Origin: Limnephilus marmoratus | Taxonomy: Eukaryota; Arthropoda; Insecta; Trichoptera; Limnephilidae | NCBI GenBank assembly: GCA_917880885.1 | Contig: OU862913.1 | Span: forward strand, 25,801,286-25,865,285 | DNA: 64,000 bases | Direction of reading: 5' to 3' | Shown here: positions 21,181 to 32,895 of the stretch, in pieces | Layout: each line of letters begins with the position of its first letter | How positions within the stretch are numbered: position 1 is the stretch's first letter | Program-made: the position numbers and the translations under genes | Notes under the pieces: model-generated | What the model was told of the DNA's origin: nothing | Database searches by the model: none | Seen by the model: only the letters and a program-made list of their open reading frames with translations

Positions 21181-22210
21181 ATATGCTGATGAAATATTTT
21201 TAGAGGATATGTTCTAGTTTTTTGTTTTGTTATTATTGTGATGATGAATTTAAAACTTATAATTAGTGTCGGGTTGGTCTATTAGTGGTTTTATTTGGGA
21301 TTTAAAAACTTTATAATTTTTTTCAGACTTGATTTTATACGGGAGAGCATTGAAAAATTTTGTACCTTGATAAGCATAATGGTGTTGGGAAGCACTCGTT
21401 TTAAATTTTGGAATTTCTAAATTGCCACGTGATCGTGGCCGGTTGTTTATGTTTGTGAATGTTGTTGTTGATGGATTGAAATAATTTTTATGAGTTTGTA
21501 ATAATGAGTTCTTTTTGAAAATTAAATGAAATATAAGTCTTTTAAAATGTTCATGTTGGTCGGAAGGTATTGTTCAACCAATTGTTCGACTATAGTGTTG
21601 GGATCAGTTGAGAATACGTCCGATGTCCTTTGACATTTGTTGCAAACTTTGTGGAAGTGGTGCAATCGAGGGAATGCTGTCATATCCGGTATTTCACCCA
21701 GTCTGCTTCACATCCCAATATAGCTTCCGCAATGTTATCTTCATGTTACCATGTAATATTTGGAAGATTATAATCACCAGTCAGGATGATTTTTGACATA
21801 ATGTATCTATTTAGTGTGAAGTATTTCATATCTTTAATATGGTTTTTATAAATGTGCAGTTTTGTTAAATGTAGTAGGTAAACGTAAACGTAAAACGGTA
21901 AACGATTATTATTTTACTTGATTGCAGTTTGAACATGAGAAATAATTATTACACGTCTTTGTGTATAACTTGCAATTTAATTGAATCGTATACAAGTATA
22001 CCGCCTTCTCTGGTTTAGATACTGGTGGAACTGTTGCGGTCTGTACGGAATAATAAGTTAAGAAGAGCTTAAGTTGTGATTCAGCCAGGTTTCTGAGAGT
22101 AGCAATATCTCATAATAAAACATTAAGTAGTTTGATACGATGTATTTAGTTCTGCAAGTTTGGTTCTGAGACCTCTGACGTTTTGGTAGTAGAGTGATTT
22201 TTAATGAGAC
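21180..22210 (-). pseudogene. LINE remnant with RT deleted: endonuclease and C-terminus only
   Basis: On the minus strand the part near 22200-22000 reads SLYYQNVRGLRTKLAE (endonuclease start) with frame breaks, 21790-21600 reads ILTGDYNLPNITW, and 21480-21270 reads the C-terminal NRPRSRGNLEIP and QGTKFFNALPYKIKSE. The whole RT palm is missing between 21560 and 21480, an internal deletion. Group: CR1/Jockey-like, as ORF2 at 15590-18442. Confidence 0.75.
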
Positions 22211-22285
22211 TTGACGATTTTGGGTATACCATTTATATGTTTGATCAGTGAATCAGTTTCTCCCTTCTTCTTTTGCTCCTATCAA

Positions 22286-22558
22286 GAGCATCCTATCAGG
22301 TTTAATCGTAATATCAGGTTTAATCGTCATATCAGGTTGAATCGTCATATCAGGTTTAATCGTCCCATCAGGTTTACTCATCCTATCAGGTTTAATCGTC
22401 CCATCAGGTTTAATCGTCCCATCAGGTTTACTCATCCTATCAGGTTAAATCATCCTATCACGTTTAATCGTCCTATCAGTTTTAATCGTCCCATCAGGTT
22501 TACTCATCCTATCAGGTTTAATCGTCCTATCAAGTTAAATCGTCCTATCAGGTTTAAA
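22286..22558. repeat. 18-bp tandem array, about 15 units
   Basis: Consensus ATCAGGTTTAATCGTCCT with frequent variants (TTTACTCATCC, GTTAAATCG). The triplet-compatible period gives an ORF of (RFNRPI) repeats on one strand and its antisense on the other. Neither is likely to be a gene, since no start context or flanking coding sequence is seen. Confidence 0.92.
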
Positions 22559-22559
22559 T

Positions 22560-23430
22560 AATAAATAAAATAAAAACATTTTGACAGAAGCCTTAGCTTC
22601 TGTTGGTGGACCCTTGAGATGAGATGGCTTTATAAAGCAAGGTTAGAATAAATAAAAATGTGTCCATTTTCAATACCGAAACATAATACCTACCGTTCAT
22701 AGCATCTTTCAGAAATTTTAGGTTTTTCAATCAGATAGCATACGAGTATTATTACCGACATATTTTTCACAGTGTTTGTTATATTTCAGTTTTAGATGTA
22801 TTATCTGTAAAATAAATGGTAAAACATAAATGTAATGTGGTATTCACAAACATGCATTTTGAAATATTTCATATTTTCTGTGTTTACGGGCTACACGCCA
22901 AAAACGATTAATTTATTTATAAAACAGAGAAAATATTTGTGGACGGCTTACTAATATCATTTTACTCAGAGATAAATACGTAAATACCTATATTGTGTTG
23001 GTAAAATAAAACGCGTGGGGTGGCGTGGGTTTTTCCGCTATCTTGCAGTGCTTAAACACATTGTGGTAATTACTTCAAACATATTTATGTTCGACGAAAA
23101 TACATTATTTTTCCTGTTTGCTGAATTCTAACAGAATGTGTAGATTGCTTTTTTATTTCAATCTAATAATAAATCGAGCGATAAACTACTTTTCCCGGGC
23201 GCAGAGGGCAGAGAGGTCAACACAAACACTAAATAAAATCTAATATCTATTTTTGTACAACGTTTGAAGTGTTACATACTCTCAGTATCGCCCTGGTGAA
23301 GAAATGTCACTCAGAATCCAAAATAATGTCGTTTGAAATGACTATATCTACCGTCACCCCGGGAACCATTTATTGGATAACCAACACCCTGGCACAGATC
23401 GCCTGAGTGACAAGCTACGTTTGGCGAATT
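22560..23430. other. AT-rich region, nothing recognised
   Basis: No ORF above background and no terminal repeats. From about 23400 GC rises where the LINE 3' part begins. Confidence 0.4.
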
Positions 23431-23548
23431 AGCAGGGGTTCCCGAGTTTATCGGGTGAGGTGTGTTTAGGTCTTGACGGCGGATGTATCTGCGGGCGGTG
23501 GAGTGGATCGGGAGATGCCGGTTTGGGGATACCCTTTGATCTCTCCTA

Positions 23549-23707
23549 CAGGGGCGTAGCTACCGCCGTATCAGCCGTATCAATGATACGGGGCCCCCGT
23601 GCTATAGAGGCCTTTTGTTTTTTTTTAGTGAGAAATCTTTATCCTTCATTTGGGCCCTCCAACTAATTTTAATACAGGGCCCCTCCAAGGCACGCTACTC
23701 CACCGCC
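23549..23707. mobile_element. Short hAT-type MITE (CAGGGGCGTAGC end)
   Basis: About 159 bp, left end CAGGGGCGTAGCTACC, right end GGCACGCTACTCCACCGC. Flanks CTCTCCTA and CTCTCCAG agree at 6 of 8 positions. Same end type as 9185-9733 and 56556-58644. Confidence 0.65.
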
Positions 23708-23719
23708 TCTCCAGCTGGG

Positions 23720-23990
23720 GGACATCCATAAATTACGTCACACCTTAAGGGGGGGGGGGGGGAGTAGACAAGTGTGACATGGTGCTACAAGGGGTATGTG
23801 GGGTCATCAGCTCTGTGACATCACATGTAAAAAAAATTTGAATTACTGTTTTGATGACTTTTAGATGTAATTGCAAAATATGTGACGTCACACTAGGGGG
23901 GAGGGGTCTCACAAGTGACGATGTGTGACTGGGACGGGAGGGGAGGTCCAAAAATCATGAAATTCGTGTGACGTAATTTATGGATGGCCC
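23720..23990. mobile_element. MITE with GGGACATCCATAAATTACG ends
   Basis: 271 bp; ends GGGACATCCATAAATTACG and CGTAATTTATGGATGGCCC, with inverted homology of about 25 bp including GTCACA. Flanked by CTGG at 23716-23719 and 23991-23994, a possible 4-bp duplication. Interior repeats TGTGACGTCAC-like motifs and poly-G. This end sequence is common in insect genomes in my recollection; its transposase is not visible here. Confidence 0.75.
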
Positions 23991-24320
23991 CTGGTCTCTC
24001 TCGACCCATCGTCTTGTATAGCAGCGGGAGGGATGGATTCATACGTCAGTCAACCCTGGTTATATCAACTCCTAGATTCCTATCCCCCCATGTTTTATTC
24101 CTTCCCAGAACTTTCTCTTCTTCCTTTCCTTAAAAAGATCCTCCACACACTATCTGAGGGAATTCTTTTTCCTCGTGGGCCACCTGTGTGGGGTTAGTGT
24201 GAAAAGTTGTTAATTGAGGGTAATTTTTTTAATCAAATTATTGTTTAAAAAAATATTACTTTCCACGAATCTGCATAGTTTTAGGTACCTAAAATACTCA
24301 CCCAATAAATTTATATTTTA

Positions 24321-24960
24321 ACTAGCTGACCCGGACACGCGTTGCTGTGGCTAATAAAACAGAACGTCATCTACTGGATGGTTATCCAACCTTTATAACC
24401 ACCGCCGTCTTTGAGTTTATCGCGAAGAGACAGACAGATGCCGCGGAGGACTTTAATTTATAATACGTAGAGATGGTGTGTTAGAATATAATAATGTGCA
24501 TGAAATGCTTGGGGTAACTAACGTAAGGATTAATACTGTATCAGTCTAAATAACTTTTCAATTACCGCAATGTTCGTGACCATTTTTGGAAGATAGAATG
24601 GGTATAGTAAACTATCCGTAAAATATAGATATATGCCTTCGCGGACTTTTTTGTAGATCTATAAAAGAGGAATATCCCACCATGCATTGTTTTGTTATAT
24701 CCCAAAAGGATTAGGCAGCGTTTTCGATGAAAGCTACCAGGCGGCTTGACTTTTTCCGACACTTCTAACAATTATCGTTATGTTTCAACCAATTTACACA
24801 AATCCTTGACAAATTACATACCTAAACCTTCCTCACGAAACATTCTATTTATTGGTGAAAACCGCATGAATCCGTTCAGCAGTTTTTGAGTTTATCGCGA
24901 ACAGACAGACAGATAGACAGACGATGCGGGGGTCTTTAATTTATAATATGTAGAGACTAG
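24321..24960 (+). repeat. CTAGCTGACCCGG-type dispersed repeat, plus copy
   Basis: Starts ACTAGCTGACCCGGACACGCG and contains GGATGGTTATCCAACC, GCGAAGAGACAGACAG and, distally, AAAACCGCATGAATCCG. The 24321-24590 part is inverted at 29630-29900; the 24562-24950 part is inverted at 25500-25860. The two ORFs (about 60-69 aa) it produces are copies of one noncoding repeat. Confidence 0.7.
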
Positions 24961-25499
24961 AGTAGAGAAGTGATTTTTTTTATTTAAATGAAATAAAACA
25001 TTTAGTTGAGTGGTTTTGTGCTAGGGTGCAGGTGGCCACTTTTGAGATAAGCAGAATCAGTACGCGGCTTGTGAGCGTTTCCGTGTGCCCATCCGGAGTA
25101 GATATTCTTACTATATAGAGCAAATTGTCCGCGGATACAACATGCAATACTTACGCTGCGTATACATTTGCGAATATGATTGCGAGCCGAGCCACGAATT
25201 ATAAGAAAAGAACGAAGATACAAGCTACCGGCGCCGCGCCGCTGGCGAAAGATTGCGTCAGAGTTCTAGTATCTTCTGTCTTTTTCGTTTTCAAACAAGA
25301 CGCGTGAGAAAGAAGAGGACGAACTGTTACAATCCTGTAATCTCCTTTGCCTATTATTACAAGTACCTACTATCGTAGAAGTACATATAAATGATAGTGA
25401 CTTATCAAATATTTTTTTATAAATCCAGGATAAACATCCTGTTGGCTTAACCACAATTCAACTAACTACAACTGGCTTGACCACAAATAATCTCTACAT
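24961..25499. other. Spacer between inverted repeat copies
   Basis: GC-mixed, with a low-confidence ORF and no family signal. Contains GCCGAGCCACGAATTATAAG; I see no gene. Confidence 0.35.
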
Positions 25500-25870
25500 A
25501 TTATAAAGTAAAGTCCCCCGCACCGTCTGTCTGTCTGTTCGCGATAAACTCGAAAACTACTGAACGGATTTTCATGCGGTTTTCACCAATAGATAGAGTG
25601 TTTCGTGAGGAAGGTTTAGGTATGTAATTTGTCAAGGATTTGTATAAATTGGTTGAAACATAACGATAATTGTTAGAAGTGTCGGAAAAAGTCAAGCCGC
25701 CTGGTAGCTTTCATCGAAAACGCTGCCTAATCCTTTTGGGATATAACAAAACAATGCATGGTGGGATATTCCTCTTTTATAGATCTACAAAAAAGTCCGC
25801 GAAGGCATATATCTATCTTTTACGGATAGTTTACTATACCCATTCTATCTTCTAAAAAAATGGTCACGTA
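25500..25870 (-). repeat. CTAGCTGACCCGG-type repeat, inverted copy
   Basis: Reverse complement of 24562-24950, nearly identical along GTCGGAAAAAGTCAAGC and the downstream 150 bp. With 24562-24950 it forms a roughly 370-bp-arm inverted repeat with a 550-bp loop. Confidence 0.75.
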
Positions 25871-26440
25871 CATTCATAGAGATATACAATAGAGGCGCCA
25901 TGCCTTACAAATATATTCGAAATTCGTGTTCATCTCAGGCCTGCGGGAGGGGTAGTTCGACACTTTCCGTTATCTACCGAACTGGCACGAATGCGATTGC
26001 AAAGCAGGGGTTTACAGACTTTTCAAGTAGAGGGCCGCATACAACGACATCAAAGTTCATCAATTATATTAATCAACCTAGTTATTTTTTACTGTTGCAG
26101 CGCCTATTTTTGGTAAACTTTCGAAATCACTGGTTACGCTTAATACAAATATTTTTTAGAAAAATCTTTATATTCACCTAAATTACTATAAAAGAAAAAA
26201 AAATGCGATGGAAAATATTGCATTCAAAGTTTCAATTACGAGTATGACATCGCGCCATTCGCAGTCGCGAGTTCTGGAACGAGTTTCAGCACATAAATAA
26301 CCCTTTATATTATCAAATAATTAAATTACTATTTCTTATAATATGTATTATTATCAACTTATTATTATAATATTATTACTAATTTTTGTTATTATATTTA
26401 ATCACGCACCAGATTTAAATGTCCGGGTTAAATTTTCCCC
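25871..26440. other. Spacer; possible hAT-like end near 26004
   Basis: GCAGGGGTTTACAGACTTTTC at 26004 resembles hAT ends of the CAGGGGTTT type, but I found no partner end. The rest is AT-rich, ending in poly-C/poly-A at 26438-26461. Confidence 0.3.
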
Positions 26441-26626
26441 CCCAAAAAAAAAAAAAAAAAAGAAGGAAAAACTAAACCCTTTCATACACTTCCCCAAATG
26501 ATCATCTAGTGAATCCACGTTATGCAATTGCACTATATAAGTATTATAAATACAAAACAATACAAGAACAACATGTCAACCCACTAGAGACCAAATGGGA
26601 ATATAATTCACCGACTCCAGATATTT

Positions 26627-28560
26627 TCATATCAGAGGGTTCGGCTCTGTGGCATTTCTAATTGAACCTATAAATCCTACTGATCCCTCAATATAAATAT
26701 TTAAAAAATCTTTTGTAATCCTACATGTATTTAAAATTACTGCTTTTTGCATTTTTATATACAAATTCTTTGACAAATCTAATATGCTTAAATTTTGAAT
26801 CAGATTCCTAGGTATTATGCCAGTGGCCGAAATAACAAATGGTAATATTTTTATAGTCCGAGAATGCCAAATTCTTTTAATCTCATTTCCTAAATCTGTG
26901 TATTTTCTAATTTTTTCAGAAACAGTTTTTTGAATATTACAGGAATTTGGAATAGCTACATCAATGATATAAGTTATTTTTTTAATTTTGTCATGTAAAA
27001 CTATATCAGGTGTATTATGACTAATTGTTCTGTCTGTTAGTATAGTTTTATCATAATATATTTTATAAAATTCATTTTCTATAAAAGAATTTGGTTCATA
27101 TTCATAATAAGGTACTACATTACGGCAATCAATCAAGTTATGTTTAATTACCAAACTTTGGTGAATTATTTTTAAAACCTGATTGTGCCTAAATGTATAC
27201 TCGGAAGGCGCTAATATAGAACATCCCGATATAATATGTTCTATAGTTTCGGGAAAAGCCAAACATTTTCTACATAAATCATCAATTTGATTTATATCTT
27301 TGATTATATGCTTTCTATAATTTTTAGTATTAATGACTCTATCTTGAATGGCAAGCATAAATCCTTCTATTTCTGCGCTCAACTCTCCAATACTCAACCA
27401 TTTGTTTGACGAAAGTTTGTCAACATAGGTTTGGTTGAGATAATTGAAGTGTTTTGCGTGAATAATTTTATTTGACCAGGAATCTAATAATTCCTGGTTA
27501 GTATTTATAAGAATGTTGGCATTCTCGTCATATAAATTTAAAGGTGTAATATTTCTATCTGCCTTGCAAATTATTTTGTGCATTTCTGAGCTATTAGCTT
27601 TCCTATGGAAAAAATTTCTAAGCATTTCTACCTGATTGTGTTTCAAAGATGTTATTTTGACTACACCTCTACCTCCTAAATTTCTAGGTAAATTAATTCG
27701 TTCTATAGCTGAATTTGGATGATGGCAATTAAATTTTGTTAACGTAGTTCTAATTAATCGTTCTAAACTATCTAAATCTGTATTGGACCATTTAATTATG
27801 CCAAATGAGTACGTTAGTAGAGGTATTGCCCAAGTATTTATTGCTTTTACTAAATTTTTAGCAGATAGATTGCATTTTAAAATTTTTCTGATCCTAGTTT
27901 GAAATTTAATCCTAATATCATTTTTAATACTAGTGTGATCTAATCTATTCGATTGCGGGTATCCTAAATATTTATAAACCTCATCCCCTTTCATACTTTG
28001 AATTTTGAAATTTCTAAATATACCCTCGTCTCCATCTACAATTTTGCCTTTCTCTATATGGATAGTTTTACATTTATCTAAACCAAAAGTCATTTTAATA
28101 TCATCTGAAAAAATTTTAACTACCTTAATCATTTTCTCTAAATTTGATTCAGAATTTGAAAATAATTTTATATCATCCATATATAATAGACGTGAAACTA
28201 TACTACTCTCTCTTGTATTACCCTTAATTTTTATTCCAAACTTGCTTTTAATTAACATTTTAGAAAGGGGATTCAATGCTAAGCAAAACCAAAGAGGGCT
28301 CAATGAGTCTCCTTGAAAAATCCCTCTTTTTATTGAAATGCCCGGTACTACTATTTTCTTACCTTTTAAATTAACTAGCAAATCTGTATTCCAAAAGGAC
28401 ATAATATTTTTCAAAAAACTAATTATAATTGGGTTAACTTTATATATTTTTAATATTTTGATTAGCCACGAGTGCGGGACACTATCAAAAGCTTTTTGAT
28501 AATCTATATAACAAGTATGTAAATTACGCTTTTGATTTTGAATTTGTTTTAAAATTATTA
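26627..28560 (-). CDS. R4-like LINE polyprotein fragment: RT, CCHC finger and restriction-like endonuclease
   Basis: One long minus frame ends at 26627. It is open upstream to about 28560, where it reads CYIDYQKAFDSVPHSW before dissolving into an AT repeat, so the N-terminal part is lost. RT motifs: GIFQGDSLSPLWF, YMDDIKLF (near 28180) and KYLGYPQSN. A knuckle CRKCLAFPETIEHIISGC (C-x2-C-x8-H-x4-C, near 27215-27290) precedes PDIVLHDK...YIIDVAIP...EKIRKYTDLGNEIKR, the PD-(D/E)xK-type endonuclease of R2/R4-clade elements. Such elements cleave a specific target and reverse transcribe there. No stop or frameshift over about 640 codons implies a young copy. Clade (R4, Dong or Rex6-like) is inferred from motif order. 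The 5' truncation and absence of a 3' A-tail mean this copy is likely dead. Confidence 0.85.
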
Positions 28561-28684
28561 TTATTATTAATTAATTAATTATTATTATTAAAAAAAATTT
28601 GCAATTTAATTTAATCTGTACAACTTCTAATTTTATTTATCAACCATTACAAATGTATAATTTCAAATCTGTAAACTTCACCCG

Positions 28685-29165
28685 CCATAACACAGGGATA
28701 TCCCTAGCATGGCGGATGAAACACCACAAAAAAACTATGCAATGTACAATATTCTTATAAATAAATAAAAAAAATATAAACAGGCTGGAACACAACCATA
28801 ATACTCGTTTTAACTTTAATGAAAGACTAATTGTACCTAAACATACAAATAAATATGGACAAAGAACGTTAAATTACATGATTCCCAGTTGTTTAAATAT
28901 GCTTCCAGCTGAAATTAAAAACTGTACCCAAAACAAACAATTGGTGAACTTACTGAAGACTTGGCTTACGGAAAGAACTAATTTGTATTAGCTTACAATA
29001 ACTAAAGACTTTAAAATTGTTATTCATGTTTTCATAATTTTTCTTTTATCTAAGTATATTTCTGTAAAAAAATTATTTTATTTTATATCTATAATTGTAA
29101 AAATGTATCTAAGTATATTTCTGTAAATTTTTTAATTTAATTTTATATCTTAAATTGTAAAAATG
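28685..29165 (+). pseudogene. LINE 3' terminal fragments
   Basis: 28690-28740 carries a noncoding tail (GCGGATGAAACACC). From 28774 the frame reads RLEHNHNTRFNF, KYGQRTLNYMIPSCLN, MLPAEIKNC and LLKTWLTERTNLY, a C-terminal LINE RT signature (NxLPxEIK...FKxxLKxWL), with stop near 28990 and an AT-rich 3' UTR containing two similar TATTTCTGTAAA blocks. Confidence 0.75.
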
Positions 29166-29629
29166 TAACTATTAAATCACTATAATAAGATCTTTAATGT
29201 AAAGAACCCGTTAGACAAACTACTAAAAAGTAGTTTATCGGGACTATTTGTCTTATATTTGTAAAATGTATAATATATAATGCTCTGAAGCCGAGTATTG
29301 AAACATTTAAGGGACTTACAATAGACTCCACACCGAGCGCGAGCCGCCATGTAAATATACCTGCAAAAATGTACAAGAATGCAGGTGTCCTTAGACTGAG
29401 GGCACAGCGTAGTAAGGACTTGAACGTTCAACAGTCTGAATAGTCCGTTCCATACATTGCACGAACGCCTTTTACACATACGCTTACCAGATGTATTTCA
29501 AATGACCAACACGACACGATGGTTTTTGGTCCACTAAATGGGTGAAATAGAGAATTGGAGGTACTACCTTCAAATCCGTCGAACCAATTTATTCGCTTAA
29601 TGTCTCATCTATTTATATATATCAATGCG
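29166..29629. other. Spacer with overlapping small ORFs, nothing recognised
   Basis: Two overlapping minus ORFs (99 and 60 aa) share the same DNA in different frames and resemble no family. Confidence 0.35.
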
Positions 29630-29900
29630 TACATTGCGGTAATTAAAAATTTATTTAGACGGATACAGTATTAATACTTATTAACTTATATACGTTAGTT
29701 ACCCGAAGCGTTTCATGCACATTATTATAATCTTTCACACCATCTCTACGTATTAGGTATAAATTAAAGTCCTCCGCGGCATCTGTCTGTCTCTTCGCGA
29801 TAAACACAAATACGGCGTTGGTTATAAAGGTTGGATAACCATCCAGTATATGACGTTGTGTTTTATTAGCCACAGCAACGCGTGGCCGGGTCGGCTACTA
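29630..29900 (-). repeat. CTAGCTGACCCGG-type repeat, minus copy
   Basis: Reverse complement of 24321-24590 over TCTCTACGTATTA, GGTTGGATAACCATCCAG and CAACGCGTGGCCGGGTC. Lies 5.3 kb from its partner. Confidence 0.7.
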
Positions 29901-30164
29901 AATTATAAAACAAATTTTAATCGGTTACGCATAATAATAATTCAAACTGCACACCACACCCCCTGAAACATATCGTTTGCAAGACAAGATTGGATGGAAA
30001 AAACAACCTCAAGGGTTCTTCAACTATGAATGTATGTAATAACCCCTTTGAATGACTTAACTTCGGTTGCCTTCATAAAATAAACTAGTAAATACCTATA
30101 CAACTGTGGTCCTGTAAATAATCATATCCTTCGATTGATTCAACTACGGCTATCATCTTAAACA

Positions 30165-31668
30165 CAGGTTCTCAACCTTATTTTGCCCACCGCCCACTTT
30201 GAGAATAAACCATTCTAGAGCCCCCAATTTTTTTTACTTACGGAGGGGAGGGTTCAACTCTGTCACGGAATCAATAAATCGATTAAAATATATATAATTA
30301 CTAGCTGACCCGGTGAACTTCGTACCGCCTCAGAATCAATAATAGTAGCGTTAACTTATTAGCTGAATTAATTTCTTTTTTTAAAGTTGAAATGATTATT
30401 CAAAATGAATTGAGAAATGAAATTCACGTGGCAGCAAGGCCAAAAACAGCCATATGCTGATTTTTGTGACAAATTTGCAGATGTATTTGATTGACTTCAC
30501 CGAATTGCAATAGGTACCCCACGTCACAATTATGTGCTTTGAATGTTTTGAAAAGAAGTGACTGTTTTCCTGTAGTTGTGCAGACATACGTTCACCGTTT
30601 GTCTCATTTTCGACTGTTGACATTTAGTGTGTAAGAAAGAGAGGCAGCATTATATGTTTAAAAACAAAAGCAAAACAATCAGCGCATTGACATTTGACGT
30701 TTTTGAATTATTGGAATTCACGCAAACTTAAATATTATACCTAACACAATATTGCTGCAGCTCTTTCAAAAGATGAAAATTCGTTCCATACAAAATGTAT
30801 GAGGAAATGAATTTTCTTCATAACTTTCTTTTTCGTGAATTTATGCGATGTTTTAATAGTTATTCTGTTATCCGGGGCGGATACAAATCCAACAAATCAA
30901 AGATCATCAAAATCGGTCCAGCCGTTCTCGAGTTATAAATAGTGTAACTAATCCGACTTTGTTTTATATATTAAGATTGGTTATACCTTTTTGTTTTAGC
31001 AAGTAAAAAATATCAATTCTTTTATATTTTAAGTACCGGGTTGCTACCTCTTTCTTTCTTGCCTTCATGATGTAGTGTCAATTCTTGATAATAATAATAC
31101 ACGATAAACGTAACATGAAAATATTATATTGTAACACTAAATAACTTGGTATGCAGGAAAATGTCAAAAAATAATCTGTATTCTGTATATAATTATTTAT
31201 GATTCAAACACAATTTGACGTAACTAGCAGTTCAGTTCTCTCCGTTCTCTTCTTCCGATTCCAACCGGAAACCTCTCCTCTTCTTCTATTTTTGCTAGGC
31301 TGCTAATTCCGCCCATTGCTGGTCACATGTATATATAAATGGGTGTTACATAAAATATATAAAAATTTCATTTCATCCAATTTAATGTAGATCTGAATAT
31401 CACGATAAAAATGATTACAATACATACAATATCAAAAATTAACCAATGTTAAAGATTACTTTGCTTTATTAGTACGTGATAAGCGTGTTTTTTTTGTCTT
31501 TTTTATACCATTTTTGTTACCTGCCCACGCCCTCCCTGTACCATCTCAACTTCTACCGCCCCCCTAACAGTCTCAAAGCTCCCTAATTTTCTCTGCGTCT
31601 TCTACCGCCCCTGACAATCTCAAACGCCCACAAGGAGGCGTTATCGCCCACGTTGAGATGATCTAAAA
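30165..31668. mobile_element. Degenerate hAT-like element with GGTTCTCAACC end
   Basis: Left part CACAGGTTCTCAACCTTATTT, then CCACCGCCCACTTTGAG; right part CGCCCACAAGGAGGCG...CACGTTGAGATG. Ends of the NGGTTCTCAACC type are typical of one hAT group. Inverted similarity is patchy and no clean 8-bp duplication is visible. Carries the inserted repeat at 30301-30965. No transposase codons recognised. Confidence 0.4.
30301..30965 (+). repeat. CTAGCTGACCCGG-type repeat, variant copy
   Basis: Begins ACTAGCTGACCCGGTGAACTTCG and ends AAATCGGTCCAGCCG...GTTTTATATATTAAGATT. Contains a short segment related to repeat A (AATATTGCTGCAGC at about 30748). Noncoding. Confidence 0.6.
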
Positions 31669-32135
31669 GAAGACTATCATCTTCATAAACGTCACAGCGG
31701 CATCTAACAGAACGTCGATGACGTCAGACGATTTTTTTTTTTCAAATAAATAAACTTGTCTTTAATGTTTAGGTATGTTCTAAAATGGGACGTATACGTC
31801 ATATTTAAATATATTCCATTAACATATTTTCAATTAAAATACTTTACACATGATTCCACATCAAAATCGGAAATTGTTATATAGATAAAATGAGTGCATC
31901 AGTATCAGTGCGGCATGTCTTTGCAAACTTTGACACTTCATAATATCTCTATCTCAGAACAAGGTTAAAAAGTGAAGCTCCCTATCATAAATAATATGCT
32001 CCCTATCCAAATGAAGTGGCCTAATAATATTTATTAGCCAAGTTTAGCTTCCTTTTTATAAAAATTTCCCCGCAATTTGCGGTCTGCGTTGTTAGTAAGC
32101 TGATATAATACTTTCCCATTTTATCAATAGATGTC
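31669..32135. other. Spacer, nothing recognised
   Basis: AT-rich; no ORF, no terminal repeats. Confidence 0.35.
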
Positions 32136-32375
32136 TCATGCCTCATCCGCACGTTTGGCAAACCTCAACAAACCTTCACAAACGCAAACGTGCGGATAGG
32201 GTGTTTGGCTTGGTTTGCGTAAGTTTGCAAGCGTTTGTTGCCGATTTGCCGAGTGTCGGTTTTTCGTCACAAATCAAAGGGAATTTGCCGCAAGCGTTTG
32301 CAACGCATCCACACGTTTGTGAGCACTCAGTCTCGTCTGTGCAGTGGTGGCTAACGGACGTGAGTTGCGGTTAGT

Positions 32376-32465
32376 ATATTCATAATAATAATAATAAATT
32401 TGGACAACTTATATAGCGCTGTTTTTGCGAAAAATCGCCTCAAGAGCGCTGTACAAATTAACAAG
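32376..32465 (-). repeat. LINE 3' tail insertion (AGCGCTGTACAAATTA type), minus
   Basis: Minus strand reads TACAGCGCTCTTGAGGCGA...AGCGCTATATAAGTTG and ends in TTATTATTATTATTAT. Same tail as 34365-34440 but in opposite orientation, so a 5'-truncated LINE copy inside the Harbinger element. Confidence 0.65.
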
Positions 32466-32500
32466 GATTTTACATTAGAATTTGTGAGTTGTACTTCAAA

Positions 32501-32895
32501 ATGAGTGACTGGTCAAATGAGGACGTTTACGATGCCGGGAATTCTATCAGGGAGAGCCATGCATTTGGGACCCAAGCCATAGAGAGCATAAGGATAATAA
32601 GAAGGTTGCCGATGCATGGAGTCGCGTTAGTAACTTTTTGAAGAAACTAGTAAAGGAGCTGAAAGCCAAGAAGGAAATTTTTATATTCAGAAAACATCTA
32701 AAAAAGAAAGAAGAACGTATTCGTTTCTTCCACTTATTTTCTTGTATTTATAATAAAAATAACTTAAGGCGATCCTATATAGTCCAAGCAAAAATCGAAG
32801 AATTTACGCCCTTTTGTGGGAGGAGTTTAAAAATACTCGAGAAAAAGCCTTTGGAAAGGTTGGAAAAGGTATTTGAGATTTTTTTTACAGGTTGA
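32501..32895 (+). pseudogene. MADF-domain protein remnant of Harbinger element
   Basis: ATG at 32501 reads MSDWSNEDVYDAGN; after a frame change near 32555 it continues EPCIWDPSHREH, KDNKKVADAWSRVS, then a Lys-rich stretch to 32895. Conserved W, WDP and DAW positions are typical of MADF DNA-binding domains, the second protein carried by many PIF/Harbinger transposons, where it helps import and DNA binding of the transposase. The frame break implies it is dead. Confidence 0.65.

Larger units (their letters stand above)
23440..24230 (+). mobile_element. LINE 3' UTR fragment interrupted by two MITEs
   Basis: The segments 23410-23548 and 23991-24230 look like one GC-richer noncoding 3' region; the latter contains TTCCTTAAAAAGATCCTCC and CACCTGTGTGGGGTTAGTG. 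That end matches the 3' end of the LINE fragment at 62705-62960 (CCTCAAAAAGACCCTCC, CTCCTGTGTGGTGTTAATG). No RT codons remain. Confidence 0.65.

Noticed and set aside
22211..22561. 116-aa Arg/Pro-rich repeat ORF
   Set aside because: Product of an 18-bp tandem array; antisense frame is equally open.
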